Part shown: one piece after another, positions 1 through 9,810 of the stretch
Numbering within the stretch: the first letter of the stretch is position 1
How the letters are laid out: each line of letters opens with the position of its first letter
Virus record (IMG/VR): IMGVR_UViG_3300025110_000082
Location: 1-29,823 of that record
From: a virus
DNA: 29,823 nucleotides
Strand: one strand, 5' to 3'
Program-made: the position numbers and the translations under genes
Notes under the pieces: model-generated
What the model saw: the letters and a program-made list of their open reading frames with translations, nothing else
What the model was told of the DNA's origin: nothing
Databases searched by the model: none

Positions 1-1
1 T

Positions 2-2269
2 AGTGCTTATTTAGAAAAAACTTTTTCTGGTGCTGGAAACAAAAAAACATTTACAATATCACTCTGGCTTAAAAGATGTACTTTAGGAGCAAGACAAGAT
101 ATTTGGTCTTTTAATCAAGATGTTCCTGTAACTTTTATGTCAGATAATACATTACGAGTTTTTTTATTTGGTGCTACTGCACTACAAACAAATAGAACTT
201 TTGAGGATACAAGTAAATGGTATCATGTCTTGTTGCGAGTTGATTCTACACAATCAACAGCAGATGATAGAGTAAGACTTTATGTAGATGGCGACCAAAT
301 AACAAGTTTTGGTACAAGAAATAATCCATCACAAGATGCTGATGCTAGTATTTGGACAAGTGGCACAGATATACGATTATTTAGATTAGTTGGAGGTACT
401 AATTATTATGATGGGTATGCTGCCGAAATAAATTATGCTGATGGTCAGAGTTATGGTCCTGACACATTTGGCGTCACCGACTCAAGCACAGGGCGTTGGA
501 TCCCAAAAACATTAACAGGTATTACATATGGAACCAATGGTTTCAGATTAGAATTTGGAACATCAAGTGCTCTTGGTGACGACACCAGTGGTAATACAAA
601 TGATTTCAGTGTTTCAAACCTTGTAGCTGGAGACCAACGTAATGACACACCTACAAATAATCTACCCACATTTAGACCATATAATCCTAGTTATTCTCAA
701 GTATTATATGAAGGTAATTTAACACATTACACTAATGGAACAAATAAAGGGTATCCGATGGTTCCAACTTTACGACCTAAAGGTTCTGGAAAATATTATG
801 CTGAATGTAGAGTTAGTGGTGATGGAGGTGGTAATACTGTTGATCTTGGAGTATTTCTTCAAGAAGATATGCACAATTATTCAAGTGGTAATTATTATCC
901 AGGAAATAATAATGGTAGTGGTTGGAACTCTGTTACAAGTTATGCAGATAGAGGGTTTTATCAACAAGTAAATGGTACTAATACATTTGTTAAATTTATT
1001 AGTGAAACTATTGCAGGAGGTGATGTTATAGGCATGGCTTTAGATATAGATAATGGTTTACTTTCATATTATAATAACTCTGGAAGTTTAGTTGGAAGTG
1101 TACCTTTTGACAATAACAAAACACCTTTGTTTGCAGCTACATCAAATACATCTATTACTTTTATTTGGAACTTTGGCGATAATGGAACTTTTGCTGGTAA
1201 CGAAACAGCTGGTGGTAATGCAGATGCAGATGGTAATGGAAACTTTTATCATAGTGTTCCAAGTGGTTTTAAAATGCTAAGCCAAGATAGTATGTCAACC
1301 ACAGATAAAGGTATAAGTGGGTTAGTATGGACGAAGAACAGAGATGCTACTGACAACCATCAATTATATGATAGTTCACGAGGTAAACAATTAGTTTTAA
1401 CATCAAATGCCACTTCTGCTGAAGCAACAGTTACTGATGGATTGCAAAAGTTTTTAAAAGGTGGGCAATCAATTGAAGATAGTGATGCAATTAATACAGC
1501 TAGTGAATCTTTTGTAAGTTGGAACTGGGTGGCAAATGGGGGAACTACTGCAAGTAATTCTGATGGTTCACTTCCCTCAACTGTTCAAGCTAATACAACT
1601 GCTGGATTTAGTATTATACGATATGAGGGTTCGGGTACTGGAAGTTCTGTTGCTGGTACTGTCGGTCATGGATTAGGACAAAAACCCGATTGTATTATTG
1701 TTAAATCCGAAACCCATGCCCATGAATGGACTGTTTATCATGCAGGAATAAGTGACCCATCAGATAAAGTTTTATATTTAAATGCTACTAATGCTGAAAC
1801 AGATTGGCCATACTTTGGAGATACAGATCCAACTTCTTCTGTATTTACTGTAAGCTCAGATTTACAAACTGGCAGAGTAAATTATGATTATGTTGCGTAC
1901 TGCTGGACAGAAATTGATGGTTACTCAAAATTTGGAAAATATGTAGGAAACGGAAATGCAGATGGTACATTTATATACACAGGATTTAAGCCAGCTTTTT
2001 TAATGATTAAGTCATCTTCACACGCAGTATCTTGGTATATGTTTGACAATAAAAGAAATCCATCAAATCCTGCTGGTAAAAGACTTGTAGCTGATGGTAC
2101 TTATGTAGAAGATGCTGGAACAACAGAAGCATTTGATTTTTTAAGCAATGGTTTTAAATTAAGAAATACATCTACTGGTACAAATGGAAGTGGATATACT
2201 TATATATATATGGCATTTGCTGAACACCCATTTGTAGGTGATGGCACGAATCCAGTTACTGCACGATAG
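2..2269 (+). CDS. Tail fibre / receptor-binding protein, 5' truncated (LamG-like, SPRY-like and DUF7483-type modules)
   Basis: The reading frame is open from base 2 with no stop, so the ATG at 137 is internal and the true start lies left of the window; 755 residues are visible. The first ~110 visible residues (including FTISLWLKR, KWYHVLLRVDS and RVRLYVDGDQI) look like a concanavalin A/LamG jelly-roll. The middle (around GVFLQEDMHNY and VIGMALDIDNGLLSYY) resembles a SPRY fold. The C-terminal third has the pattern of marine-phage DUF7483 fibre domains: VWTKNRDATDNHQLYDSSRG, SFVSWNWVANGG, GFSIIRYEGSG, then HGLGQKPDCIIVK and FKPAFLMIKSS. These are carbohydrate-binding-like folds, so a role in host-surface recognition is inferred. 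The protein is rich in Thr, Ser and Asn. It precedes the nozzle-like gene, unlike T7, where the fibre gene (17) follows the core proteins. Confidence 0.85.
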   Translation, partial: SAYLEKTFSGAGNKKTFTISLWLKRCTLGARQDIWSFNQDVPVTFMSDNTLRVFLFGATALQTNRTFEDTSKWYHVLLRVDSTQSTADDRVRLYVDGDQITSFGTRNNPSQDADASIWTSGTDIRLFRLVGGTNYYDGYAAEINYADGQSYGPDTFGVTDSSTGRWIPKTLTGITYGTNGFRLEFGTSSALGDDTSGNTNDFSVSNLVAGDQRNDTPTNNLPTFRPYNPSYSQVLYEGNLTHYTNGTNKGYPMVPTLRPKGSGKYYAECRVSGDGGGNTVDLGVFLQEDMHNYSSGNYYPGNNNGSGWNSVTSYADRGFYQQVNGTNTFVKFISETIAGGDVIGMALDIDNGLLSYYNNSGSLVGSVPFDNNKTPLFAATSNTSITFIWNFGDNGTFAGNETAGGNADADGNGNFYHSVPSGFKMLSQDSMSTTDKGISGLVWTKNRDATDNHQLYDSSRGKQLVLTSNATSAEATVTDGLQKFLKGGQSIEDSDAINTASESFVSWNWVANGGTTASNSDGSLPSTVQANTTAGFSIIRYEGSGTGSSVAGTVGHGLGQKPDCIIVKSETHAHEWTVYHAGISDPSDKVLYLNATNAETDWPYFGDTDPTSSVFTVSSDLQTGRVNYDYVAYCWTEIDGYSKFGKYVGNGNADGTFIYTGFKPAFLMIKSSSHAVSWYMFDNKRNPSNPAGKRLVADGTYVEDAGTTEAFDFLSNGFKLRNTSTGTNGSGYTYIYMAFAEHPFVGDGTNPVTAR

Positions 2270-2323
2270 GGTTGTATATATGAAGCAAATAATTAATAAT
2301 AGAAACATACAAAAAGGAGTATT

Positions 2324-2884
2324 ATGTCTTGGGCAATAGTAAAAAATAATCAGGTTATTGAAACTTTTAATGGTGCAAAGGCTTTAACTATTAATAGTAT
2401 ACAATACCCAAGTAATATTTTTAGTCTTTGGTCAAAAGCCGATCTTAAAAATATAGGTATTTATCCAATACAGATTACAAGTACAATAGACGAAAAGACT
2501 CACTATGGTACTGGGGGTGCTACATACACTATTAACACAGACTATGTAGCCGTTCATTATAGTAAAAAACCACATAATGTAGCAGATTTAAAAACACGTT
2601 TAGTTAAAGAAGTTAATCATCATGCTAACAGTATTTTATCACAAACAGATTGGATGACAGTTCGTCAACTTGAAGCTGGTGTAACTATAGCCGATGATTG
2701 GAAAACGTGGAGAGCTAGTGTAAGAACACAGGCTAAAGCTATGAAGACAGCTATTAATGCGGTAACAACTATTACAGATGTTCCAGGATTATATGTGACT
2801 TATGCATCAGCCAGTGATGGTACAATGACTTCAGTTTCAAGTGGTCATCTATGGCACTGGCCGGCAAATCCAGATGAGGCTTAA
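2324..2884 (+). CDS. Tail fibre assembly-like / tail-associated protein
   Basis: This 186-residue protein starts at an ATG behind a strong Shine-Dalgarno (AAGGAG, about 5 bases upstream). The N-terminal ~70 residues (SWAIVKNNQVIETF, then a hydrophobic strand-rich stretch) resemble small tail proteins that begin with a Trp-containing strand. Residues ~85-170 are helical with the pattern of DUF4376-type tail proteins (LKTRLVKEVNHHANSIL, DDWKTWRASVRTQAKAM). Its position just after the fibre gene fits an assembly chaperone or fibre accessory protein. The assignment rests on position and pattern, so the exact role is open. Confidence 0.6.
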   Translation: MSWAIVKNNQVIETFNGAKALTINSIQYPSNIFSLWSKADLKNIGIYPIQITSTIDEKTHYGTGGATYTINTDYVAVHYSKKPHNVADLKTRLVKEVNHHANSILSQTDWMTVRQLEAGVTIADDWKTWRASVRTQAKAMKTAINAVTTITDVPGLYVTYASASDGTMTSVSSGHLWHWPANPDEA

Positions 2885-2903
2885 AGAAAGGTGGGAAAAA
2901 TAA

Positions 2904-4748
2904 ATGTCCACCGATACAATTCTATTTGACGTAAATTTCAGACCGGGGATAGATAGAGAGTCAACATTATATGCATCCAAAGGTGGATGGTATAATGGTG
3001 ATAAGGTACGATTTCGTGCTGGTAAACCAGAAAACATTAGGGGTTATGAAAAGAAAGTCCCAACTTCTTTTATAGGAACAGCTCGGTCATCTCATTCATT
3101 TGCTAGTAACGAAGGATTAAAGTACCATTCGTTTGGTACACAAAGTCATATGTATGTTTATGCTGGTGGTGTTAATGCCGACATCACACCTTTCCGATCA
3201 TCCATTACATCATCGGTTACCTATTCAACTAAAGTATCAGCTACTCGAATTCTTGTATCAGCTACCAGTCATGGTGCTAATGCTGATGATTATTTTATAT
3301 TAGTATCATCAGCAACTGTAGGTGGTAATCATCGATTTTTAAATAGTAAATTTCAAATTGTATCAGCAACTCCTAATTCATTTACATTTAATACAACCGT
3401 TGCATCCTCGGCAACAACAACTATTACCACTCGTTCAAAGTTTCAATTCTATATTCACACAGGTGGTAGTCAAAATGTAACAGAATTAGGATATGGTATT
3501 GGTGTATATAATGCGGGGACATCTATATCAGGAGCTAGGACTTGGAATAGTCCAGCTAGTATTACCAGTTCCGAAGCAACCGAACCTTTACGACAATGGT
3601 CATTAGATGATTTTGGTGAAGACTTATTAATCAACCCAGTCGGTGGTCGTATTTATGTATGGGACGAATCAGCGGGAACAGGCAAACGAGCTACATTAGT
3701 TACAAGCTCTCCAAGTATTACAAACCATATGTTTGTATCGCAACAAGATCGTCACGTTATTAGTTTAGGAACTAACGGAGTTAATGGGACATTCGATCCT
3801 ATGTTAGTTAGATGGTCAGACCAGAATGACTATAACAACTGGAGTGTAAATGTTAGTAGTACATCTGGGGAGAACCAATTAGGTGATGGTAGTAAATTAA
3901 TTACGGGACTGAACACTCGTAACCAGTCTATGATCTGGACAGACAACGCAGTTCATGCAATGGAGTTTGTTGGTCCACCATTTATATTTAACTTTAGACA
4001 GTTGGGTTCTAACTGTGGTATTGCTGGTCAACATGCGGCAATTGAAATGGACGGTCGAGTATTCTGGATGGGTACAAAAGATTTCTTTGTTTATGATGGT
4101 GCTGTTAAAGCCTTACCGTGTTCTGTTCGTAGATATGTTTATGACAACTTTAACTTTTCTGAAAGCAATAAAGTTTATGCTGGTACTAACCAAGAGTTTA
4201 GAGAAGTAACATGGATCTATCCATCTAGTAGTTCATCAGAGTGTGATAAATATGTAAGCTATAATCCAGTGGAAAACTATTGGACATTTGGTACAACACA
4301 TTTTACAACATGGCAAGATAAAGCTATCTTTGATACAATATTAACGACTGGTCAAATAACCAGTACAACAAATTATTTATATGATAATGAACCAGAGGGA
4401 ATCTATACTGCCGATGGTCAAAAACAAGAATCCTTTATTGAGTCGTCTGAATTTGACACGACACCTCCAGCTTATGGACCAGGAGATAACATAATGTACT
4501 TGGATAGAATCGTTCCAGACTTTACAATAAATAGTGGTGGTAGAGTTACTTTAAAGTTAAAGACTAAAAACTTTCCAAATGGCTCCGTCACTGAGAAAGG
4601 TCCTTTTAATGTTACGAGTAATACTCAGTATATTCGTACACGTGCTCGTAGTCGTCAGGCTATTATTCGTATTTCTACTTCAACGGCAGAAACGAATTGG
4701 AGATTAGGATCATTTAGAATGGACGTAATGCGAGATGGTAAAAGGTAA
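2904..4748 (+). CDS. Tail nozzle-like structural protein (T7 gp12 / P22 gp10-like)
   Basis: This 614-residue protein is almost entirely beta-strand. It opens with DVNFRPGIDRESTLYASKGG and KVRFRAGKPENI, a start typical of marine podophage tail-tube proteins. The central part (DPMLVRWSDQNDYNNW, MIWTDNAVHAMEFVG, GRVFWMGTKDFFVYDG) shows WD/propeller-like repeated strands, as seen in T7 gp12 nozzle and P22 gp10 stabilisation proteins. Its expected role is the distal tail tube that closes the portal channel. A purine-rich AAGGTGG lies about 10 bases before the ATG. It ends 2 bases before the next gene. The structural role is likely; the exact T7 counterpart is inferred from fold and gene order. Confidence 0.7.
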   Translation: MSTDTILFDVNFRPGIDRESTLYASKGGWYNGDKVRFRAGKPENIRGYEKKVPTSFIGTARSSHSFASNEGLKYHSFGTQSHMYVYAGGVNADITPFRSSITSSVTYSTKVSATRILVSATSHGANADDYFILVSSATVGGNHRFLNSKFQIVSATPNSFTFNTTVASSATTTITTRSKFQFYIHTGGSQNVTELGYGIGVYNAGTSISGARTWNSPASITSSEATEPLRQWSLDDFGEDLLINPVGGRIYVWDESAGTGKRATLVTSSPSITNHMFVSQQDRHVISLGTNGVNGTFDPMLVRWSDQNDYNNWSVNVSSTSGENQLGDGSKLITGLNTRNQSMIWTDNAVHAMEFVGPPFIFNFRQLGSNCGIAGQHAAIEMDGRVFWMGTKDFFVYDGAVKALPCSVRRYVYDNFNFSESNKVYAGTNQEFREVTWIYPSSSSSECDKYVSYNPVENYWTFGTTHFTTWQDKAIFDTILTTGQITSTTNYLYDNEPEGIYTADGQKQESFIESSEFDTTPPAYGPGDNIMYLDRIVPDFTINSGGRVTLKLKTKNFPNGSVTEKGPFNVTSNTQYIRTRARSRQAIIRISTSTAETNWRLGSFRMDVMRDGKR

Positions 4749-4750
4749 CA

Positions 4751-5170
4751 ATGGCAGATTATCCTAGATTTCCAAAGATAAAACCAAGTATGGAGAATAG
4801 TGATAGCACATTCCAAACTGGGGATCCACCAATGAGTGGGTACGGTCCTGCTGGACCAGCTCCAACAGCAACTGTATCTTATCTTACTGCGGGTGCAGCT
4901 AATGTGGCTGCACAAGATGGTCTTGATCAAATAGAACAGTGGGCTGATTCGTTAAATGATAAACTATCAGCTGACCAAGTACAGATTCGTAACAGTGTTA
5001 AACAAGATCAGTTCGGATCCATTAGTATTCGTGGTAGAATTAGATTAAATAGTAATAATACAAATCCAGATACAGCCGAGGCTACTCCTGTAACTGGACA
5101 AATAAGATTTAACACCGGTACCAATAAGTTTCAAGGCTATGATGGTACAGGTTGGAGGGACTTTCACTAA
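4751..5170 (+). CDS. Small tail/fibre-tip-like structural protein
   Basis: This 139-residue protein has a Pro/Ser-rich N-terminus (YPRFPKIKP, GYGPAGPAPTATVSYL), a short helical stretch around DGLDQIEQWADSLNDKLSADQ and a C-terminal beta motif GQIRFNTGTNKFQGYDGTGW. That last motif recurs at the ends of phage tail-fibre and baseplate proteins. The helix followed by a beta tip would fit a small trimeric fibre or adaptor. Its stop codon overlaps the next start (TAATG at 5168-5172). Function is inferred only from motif and position. Confidence 0.6.
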   Translation: MADYPRFPKIKPSMENSDSTFQTGDPPMSGYGPAGPAPTATVSYLTAGAANVAAQDGLDQIEQWADSLNDKLSADQVQIRNSVKQDQFGSISIRGRIRLNSNNTNPDTAEATPVTGQIRFNTGTNKFQGYDGTGWRDFH

Positions 5171-7119
5171 TGTTTGGAAGTATAGGTGGTTTTTTTAGAG
5201 ATATAGTTGCGCCAGTCGCACTAGCCTTTATTCCAGGAGCAGGTCCTTATTTATCTGCCGCTTATGCTGGTATTAATACCGGTATTAAAACTGGTAGTCC
5301 ACTAGCTGGTCTTGGCTCGGCTGGTTTAAGTTTAGGATTGTCAAGTGCATTTAAAGGACTTACGGCAGGTAAAGAAGCTTCGTCAAGTATGGCACGTGTT
5401 ATTCAAGAAGGAGCAGGACCAACTGCTTACAGTGGTATAGGTTCAGGGGTTGGTGATGCTGCATTAAATATAGCTAATCCTATGTCTCAAACGGCTTCAT
5501 CTGCTTCAACGATATTTTCACAAAGTGTTCCAGGTGGTGCAGCGGCCATACCTAATACGGCATGGACAGCTGCTCCAACATCCTTTTTCGATAAAATTGG
5601 GACAGGATTTTCAAATTTAAATCCTTTTTCTGAAACTGCAACATTAGTTGGAGGCTTACCAGAAGGTGGAATAAGAGATGCTATTCCAGATTTTCTAGGT
5701 CGACAATCACCGGGAACTATAGCTTTGGGTGGACTTGCTTTAAAAACTATGGCAACACCTCCACCAGCACCAGCTCCGTTTGCTCCAATGCAAGGACCAC
5801 CGGCTAGAGACTTTAGTAAATATAGTTATAAAGGACCACTGAATCGTGGTGCTTATACTTATGCTGATCCAGAAGACATTGCTTATGGTCGAGTAAATCC
5901 AGATACCTATGGTTATCTCGGCGCTAAAGAAGGTGGAACTATTAATCTTGCAGATGGTGGTGGAGTGATGATGCAAAAAGGTCCATACAACCCAGCTGTT
6001 GAAAAAACTAAAGGTACATTCCGTCCAACAGGATCTATGGTATCTCCACAGATGGGTCCCACTATATCCAAGATTGCTCAGACCCAACCAATGATGTCGG
6101 TTGATAAAGGAAGGTTGGCAGGTCTAGCTCAACCAGTAGCTCCTACCGTCCCAACTAATCTACCAATACAAGCACCAACACCACAACCAACAGCTCCTAT
6201 GCCTATGCCACAACCCAACCAACAACAGGATGCATCCAAACAGGCAATGGAATTAATTAATAGATTACCTAAGAAAGATTTAAATGTTGATCTAGGACAA
6301 GTTGCTAGTGCATTAGGTTTTTCATTTAATGAAGGAGGTACGGTTCCGAGTCCAGAAGATCTTCCAGAAAAAGAATTTGCGAGTGTGGGTATATATAGAA
6401 AACCAACTGAGTATGAAGCTAAAGAAATGGCGAGTGGTGGAGAAGTCCCAGGAATGGCTAAACAAGCTTCAGCAGGAATCACTGGTCAAAGTTCTAATAT
6501 AGATGCTAGTGTATATTCCACTAGACCAACCAAACTAAGTGAACAAGCATTCGTCGATGGCTTTTTAAGCATTATGCCAAACAATATTTTGGGTAACACT
6601 GTTCGTGAGCTGGGTCTTGGTGCAGATGTTGGTAAACAAATGTACCAACAATATAAAAATTATGATCAACCTAAAAAAGAAATGGCTGAAGGTGGAGAAG
6701 TAAACTCCAACCAAACATTACAAGAGAATGCATTCGTTATACCAGCAGATGTCGTGGGTCACATAGGTGACGGTTCATCTGATGCTGGTGCACAAAGATT
6801 ACAATCATTTTTGGGTATGAACCCGCAACGTTATCAAGCGGGTGGGATTATGGCGGGTCAACTGAATGGACCAGGTGGTGGTATGGATGACCTAATCCAA
6901 ACTAGCATTGAAGGTAAGAGAGCCGCGGCAGTAAGCCCAGAAGAATTTGTAGTACCAAGAGATATAGTTGCAGAAATTGGTAGAGGTAGTTATGATAAAG
7001 GATCAAATAAATTATATGCCCTTATGCGTAATGTTCGCCAAACAAAAACAGGAACGACAAAACAACCAGCTGAACTAACAAGAGGTCTCGGCCAATTGAT
7101 GAGAACGGCGGTTGCTTAA
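5170..7119 (+). CDS. Internal virion-type protein with repeated GG motifs
   Basis: I choose the ATG at 5170, which overlaps the upstream stop as TAATG, over the in-frame ATG at 5152; this gives 649 residues. The first ~60 residues are hydrophobic and glycine-rich (FIPGAGPYLSAAYAGINTG), compatible with a membrane-active helix. A Pro/Gln-rich low-complexity stretch follows (nt ~6120-6230). Short motifs of the form (N/A/S)-(E/D/S)-G-G-x-V recur at 5941, 6322, 6427 and 6682. The C-terminus (SPEEFVVPRDIVAEIGRGS and DKGSNKLYALMRNVR) is a conserved block in marine podophage virion proteins. By position it matches the T7 core/ejection protein region. The biochemical role is unknown. Confidence 0.65.
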   Translation: MFGSIGGFFRDIVAPVALAFIPGAGPYLSAAYAGINTGIKTGSPLAGLGSAGLSLGLSSAFKGLTAGKEASSSMARVIQEGAGPTAYSGIGSGVGDAALNIANPMSQTASSASTIFSQSVPGGAAAIPNTAWTAAPTSFFDKIGTGFSNLNPFSETATLVGGLPEGGIRDAIPDFLGRQSPGTIALGGLALKTMATPPPAPAPFAPMQGPPARDFSKYSYKGPLNRGAYTYADPEDIAYGRVNPDTYGYLGAKEGGTINLADGGGVMMQKGPYNPAVEKTKGTFRPTGSMVSPQMGPTISKIAQTQPMMSVDKGRLAGLAQPVAPTVPTNLPIQAPTPQPTAPMPMPQPNQQQDASKQAMELINRLPKKDLNVDLGQVASALGFSFNEGGTVPSPEDLPEKEFASVGIYRKPTEYEAKEMASGGEVPGMAKQASAGITGQSSNIDASVYSTRPTKLSEQAFVDGFLSIMPNNILGNTVRELGLGADVGKQMYQQYKNYDQPKKEMAEGGEVNSNQTLQENAFVIPADVVGHIGDGSSDAGAQRLQSFLGMNPQRYQAGGIMAGQLNGPGGGMDDLIQTSIEGKRAAAVSPEEFVVPRDIVAEIGRGSYDKGSNKLYALMRNVRQTKTGTTKQPAELTRGLGQLMRTAVA

Positions 7120-7537
7120 AGTAGAAGAGGTGAGGACGTTTAATGATATTGATGAATTATTTGAATTATTTCCAGTTGAGTTAGATCGAATCCCTTATGA
7201 TGGGAAGTACACAACGGAAATAGTTAAAGATCATATTGAAAGAGGGTTATTAGGTTTGTTAAGAATTACATACAATGATAAAATACTTGCAGGTTATGTG
7301 ATAAGAATTAATACATATCCAACAACAAAGAAATTGTTGGAAATCTTGTTTGTCTTCGGACGGAATTTAAATTTCCGTATTGGCAAACAAATATTTAAGA
7401 AGCTAGAAGAGATGGCTAGACAATTAAAGTTGGATGGTATTGAACTAACCGGTCGAATGCAATGGAATAGAATATCCGATAAGCTTGGGTTCGACCAGAA
7501 ACAATTTATACAGAGAACAAAATGGCTGACTTATTAA
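7112..7537 (+). CDS. GNAT-like acetyltransferase-fold protein in the virion cluster
   Basis: A 141-residue frame begins at a TTG that overlaps the upstream gene by 8 bases; a GTG at 7130 is an alternative start and neither has a clear Shine-Dalgarno. The order of elements (helical start FNDIDELFELFP, strand-rich GLLGLLRITYNDKILAGYVIR, the helix KQIFKKLEEMARQLKLDGIE and the end RMQWNRISDKLGFDQKQF) fits a small GNAT fold ending in the usual 'xxLGF' segment. The acetyl-CoA loop (R/Q-x-x-G-x-G/A) is degenerate here (NFRIGKQIF), so it may be a structural relative and not an active enzyme. It lies where T7 has gene 13, between the internal virion genes. It overlaps the next gene by 16 bases. Confidence 0.55.
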   Translation: MLKVEEVRTFNDIDELFELFPVELDRIPYDGKYTTEIVKDHIERGLLGLLRITYNDKILAGYVIRINTYPTTKKLLEILFVFGRNLNFRIGKQIFKKLEEMARQLKLDGIELTGRMQWNRISDKLGFDQKQFIQRTKWLTY

Positions 7538-9807
7538 AACGATTACAAATTTCTGAACAACAATACGGTGTCGGAATGGAGGACAATCCATTCCAAGATG
7601 CATCTCCTGATGAGTGTATGAATGTATGCTTTGGTGGTAGTGGTGGTGGTGGCTCACCTCCTCCCCCTCCTCCTCAGACAATGCACCAACAAACAAGTAA
7701 TATACCAGAATATTTTCAGCCATATCTAGAAAGATTATTTGACAGAGGCGAAGCTATTACAACAGAACCATTTCAAAGATATGAGGGTCAACGATTAGCC
7801 GAAGTAAGTCCACAACAACAAGCTGCATATCAAGGTGTGGAAGACATGGTGGGTGGTTATAAACCGTATATAGGAACTGCCGATGTACTGACCGCTCAAG
7901 CCTCACAACAATCAACGGACCCAACAGCCGTTGCTTCACGTATGAGTCCATATCAACAGTCCGTAATTGATATACAAAAAAGAGAAGCATTACGAGATGC
8001 TAATAAACTCCAACAACAAATTGGTACTGCTGCGACGGGTGCGGGTTCTTATGGTGGATCACGTCAAGCTTTACAAGAAACAGAATTAGCCAGACAAACT
8101 GGTCAAAGGTTAGCCGATATCCAAGCCGTAGGTTCACAACAAGCCTACCAACAAGCAATGAATCAATTGTCTGCCGACAGAGCAGCATCACTAGCGGCGG
8201 GTCAACAGTTTGCAGGTCTTGGTGCTCAACAACAACAACTTGGTCTAGCTGGTTTAGGTGCATTAGAAACTGTAGGAGGATCACAACAAGCTCAAAAACA
8301 AAAAGCACTAGACATTGGGTATGAAGATTTTGCAAGAGAGACAACCTACCCACAACAACAAGTACAAGAAATGTCATCCTTGCTTCGTGGTTTTAATTTA
8401 CCAGTATCAACCTATACGACATCTCAAACACAACAAACTCCACCAACATTTGGACAACAGGCAGCTGGTCTTGGTCTGGGCGCACTAGGTATTTACGGTG
8501 CGGGTAAAGGTGTAGGACTATTTAACCAAGGTGGTAAGGTAGAAACTTTTGATAATGGCGGAGATACTGGTAGTTCTATTTCAGACTTTTTAGAAAGATA
8601 TGGAACCCCGGCAAACATCGCAACAGGAATTGCAGCAGCCGCTCCTTTTCTATATGGAGTTGGTAGAAAAATTGCTACTCCCTATAAATTGATTAAGGAT
8701 CAAGTAGAATTGCAAAAAAGAATGCAAGGGATGACAAAGGGAGAGAAAAAGCTTTATCTTGAAAAAGTGATTAAAGGTCGAAAAGAAAAAACGGCAGACC
8801 TAAACCGTAGCATTGAGGAAAAAGGAAGTTCCATAGTAGAAGGAGCGCGGGACGCTTTCAGAAGTTTAAAAGATTATAATCCCGTAACAACTGGAGCTAG
8901 ATATATAAGAGATAAGTTTGGTGGTGTATCACGTAATTTAAAAGATGATGTAATTGAACCTATTCCTGGAGGTGGTACTAAAGGACAGACGACTCCGACT
9001 CGGACGGGTCGAGAACTTGTAGTTAGAAAAGATACATTCCCTTCAACAGGTAAAAATGTGTCAACAGAAGTTATCAAAGATCTTAAAGGACCGGGTGTTT
9101 TAGGAACTATAGCTAGAACCGATCCGTCTGAAGATATGTTTTTACAGAATATAAATCTTCTGAATAAAGATCAAGATCAAGTAGGGGATGTTCAAAACAG
9201 AGTACCTCCACCACCACCGGGTGACGACAATGACGATAAAAAAGACACAAGCACTCTAGATAAAATAAAAGCAATGTTGGAAGGTGATGAAGATAAGTTT
9301 GATATGTCTGGTATAAATCTGGGTGTTGCAGGATTACAAGCGCTCGTTGAAGGTGAAAATATTAGAACTGGTCGTATACCTGTTGACCAAATGGGATCTA
9401 AGATTGGCGAAGTGGGTCAATCATTTGCGGCTGTTGATAAAGCAAAAAGAGAAGTGTTTAAAGACAAGCTTGCTAACTTAGCTTTACTTGCTGGTCTTGA
9501 ACAGACAGAGGCAAATTCAAAAGCCAAAGCTGAAGAGGTAAGATGGAATCAAATATTTAAAGGAACTAAATTAAATATGGAACAACAAACTAAAATATTT
9601 GAAGCCGTGTTGGGTGAACACGGATGGACGGGAGATAGATCAACTGAACAAATTATGGACATGGTAAACCAATATTCAACGGCATTATATGGAACGCAAC
9701 CTAAAAACACAAATGAAGAAGTAATTGGTGAAAGCAAAACAGAGATACCACTTTCACGTAAGTTTATTAAAGTTGAAGATGGTCAGCTGACAGAAGTCCA
9801 GGAATAG
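7522..9807 (+). CDS. Internal virion-type protein, Gln/Ala-rich with polyproline linkers
   Basis: This 761-residue protein starts at the ATG at 7522, inside the previous gene. Residues ~31-52 hold a CxxxC pair, a Gly/Ser run and a run of six prolines. The conserved block NIPEYFQPYLERLFDRGEAI follows, then YEGQRLAEVSPQQQAAYQG; these are typical of marine phage virion proteins upstream of a gp16-like gene. Residues ~110-300 are long Gln/Ala-rich helices, likely coiled coil. Two GG motifs (FNQGGKV, FDNGG) occur at nt 8521-8565, followed by a hydrophobic stretch and a second polyproline linker before an Asp/Lys-rich segment near nt 9208. It is likely part of the ejected inner core (gp14/gp15 position). 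Function is inferred from position. Confidence 0.65.
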   Translation: MADLLKRLQISEQQYGVGMEDNPFQDASPDECMNVCFGGSGGGGSPPPPPPQTMHQQTSNIPEYFQPYLERLFDRGEAITTEPFQRYEGQRLAEVSPQQQAAYQGVEDMVGGYKPYIGTADVLTAQASQQSTDPTAVASRMSPYQQSVIDIQKREALRDANKLQQQIGTAATGAGSYGGSRQALQETELARQTGQRLADIQAVGSQQAYQQAMNQLSADRAASLAAGQQFAGLGAQQQQLGLAGLGALETVGGSQQAQKQKALDIGYEDFARETTYPQQQVQEMSSLLRGFNLPVSTYTTSQTQQTPPTFGQQAAGLGLGALGIYGAGKGVGLFNQGGKVETFDNGGDTGSSISDFLERYGTPANIATGIAAAAPFLYGVGRKIATPYKLIKDQVELQKRMQGMTKGEKKLYLEKVIKGRKEKTADLNRSIEEKGSSIVEGARDAFRSLKDYNPVTTGARYIRDKFGGVSRNLKDDVIEPIPGGGTKGQTTPTRTGRELVVRKDTFPSTGKNVSTEVIKDLKGPGVLGTIARTDPSEDMFLQNINLLNKDQDQVGDVQNRVPPPPPGDDNDDKKDTSTLDKIKAMLEGDEDKFDMSGINLGVAGLQALVEGENIRTGRIPVDQMGSKIGEVGQSFAAVDKAKREVFKDKLANLALLAGLEQTEANSKAKAEEVRWNQIFKGTKLNMEQQTKIFEAVLGEHGWTGDRSTEQIMDMVNQYSTALYGTQPKNTNEEVIGESKTEIPLSRKFIKVEDGQLTEVQE

Positions 9808-9810
9808 TCA

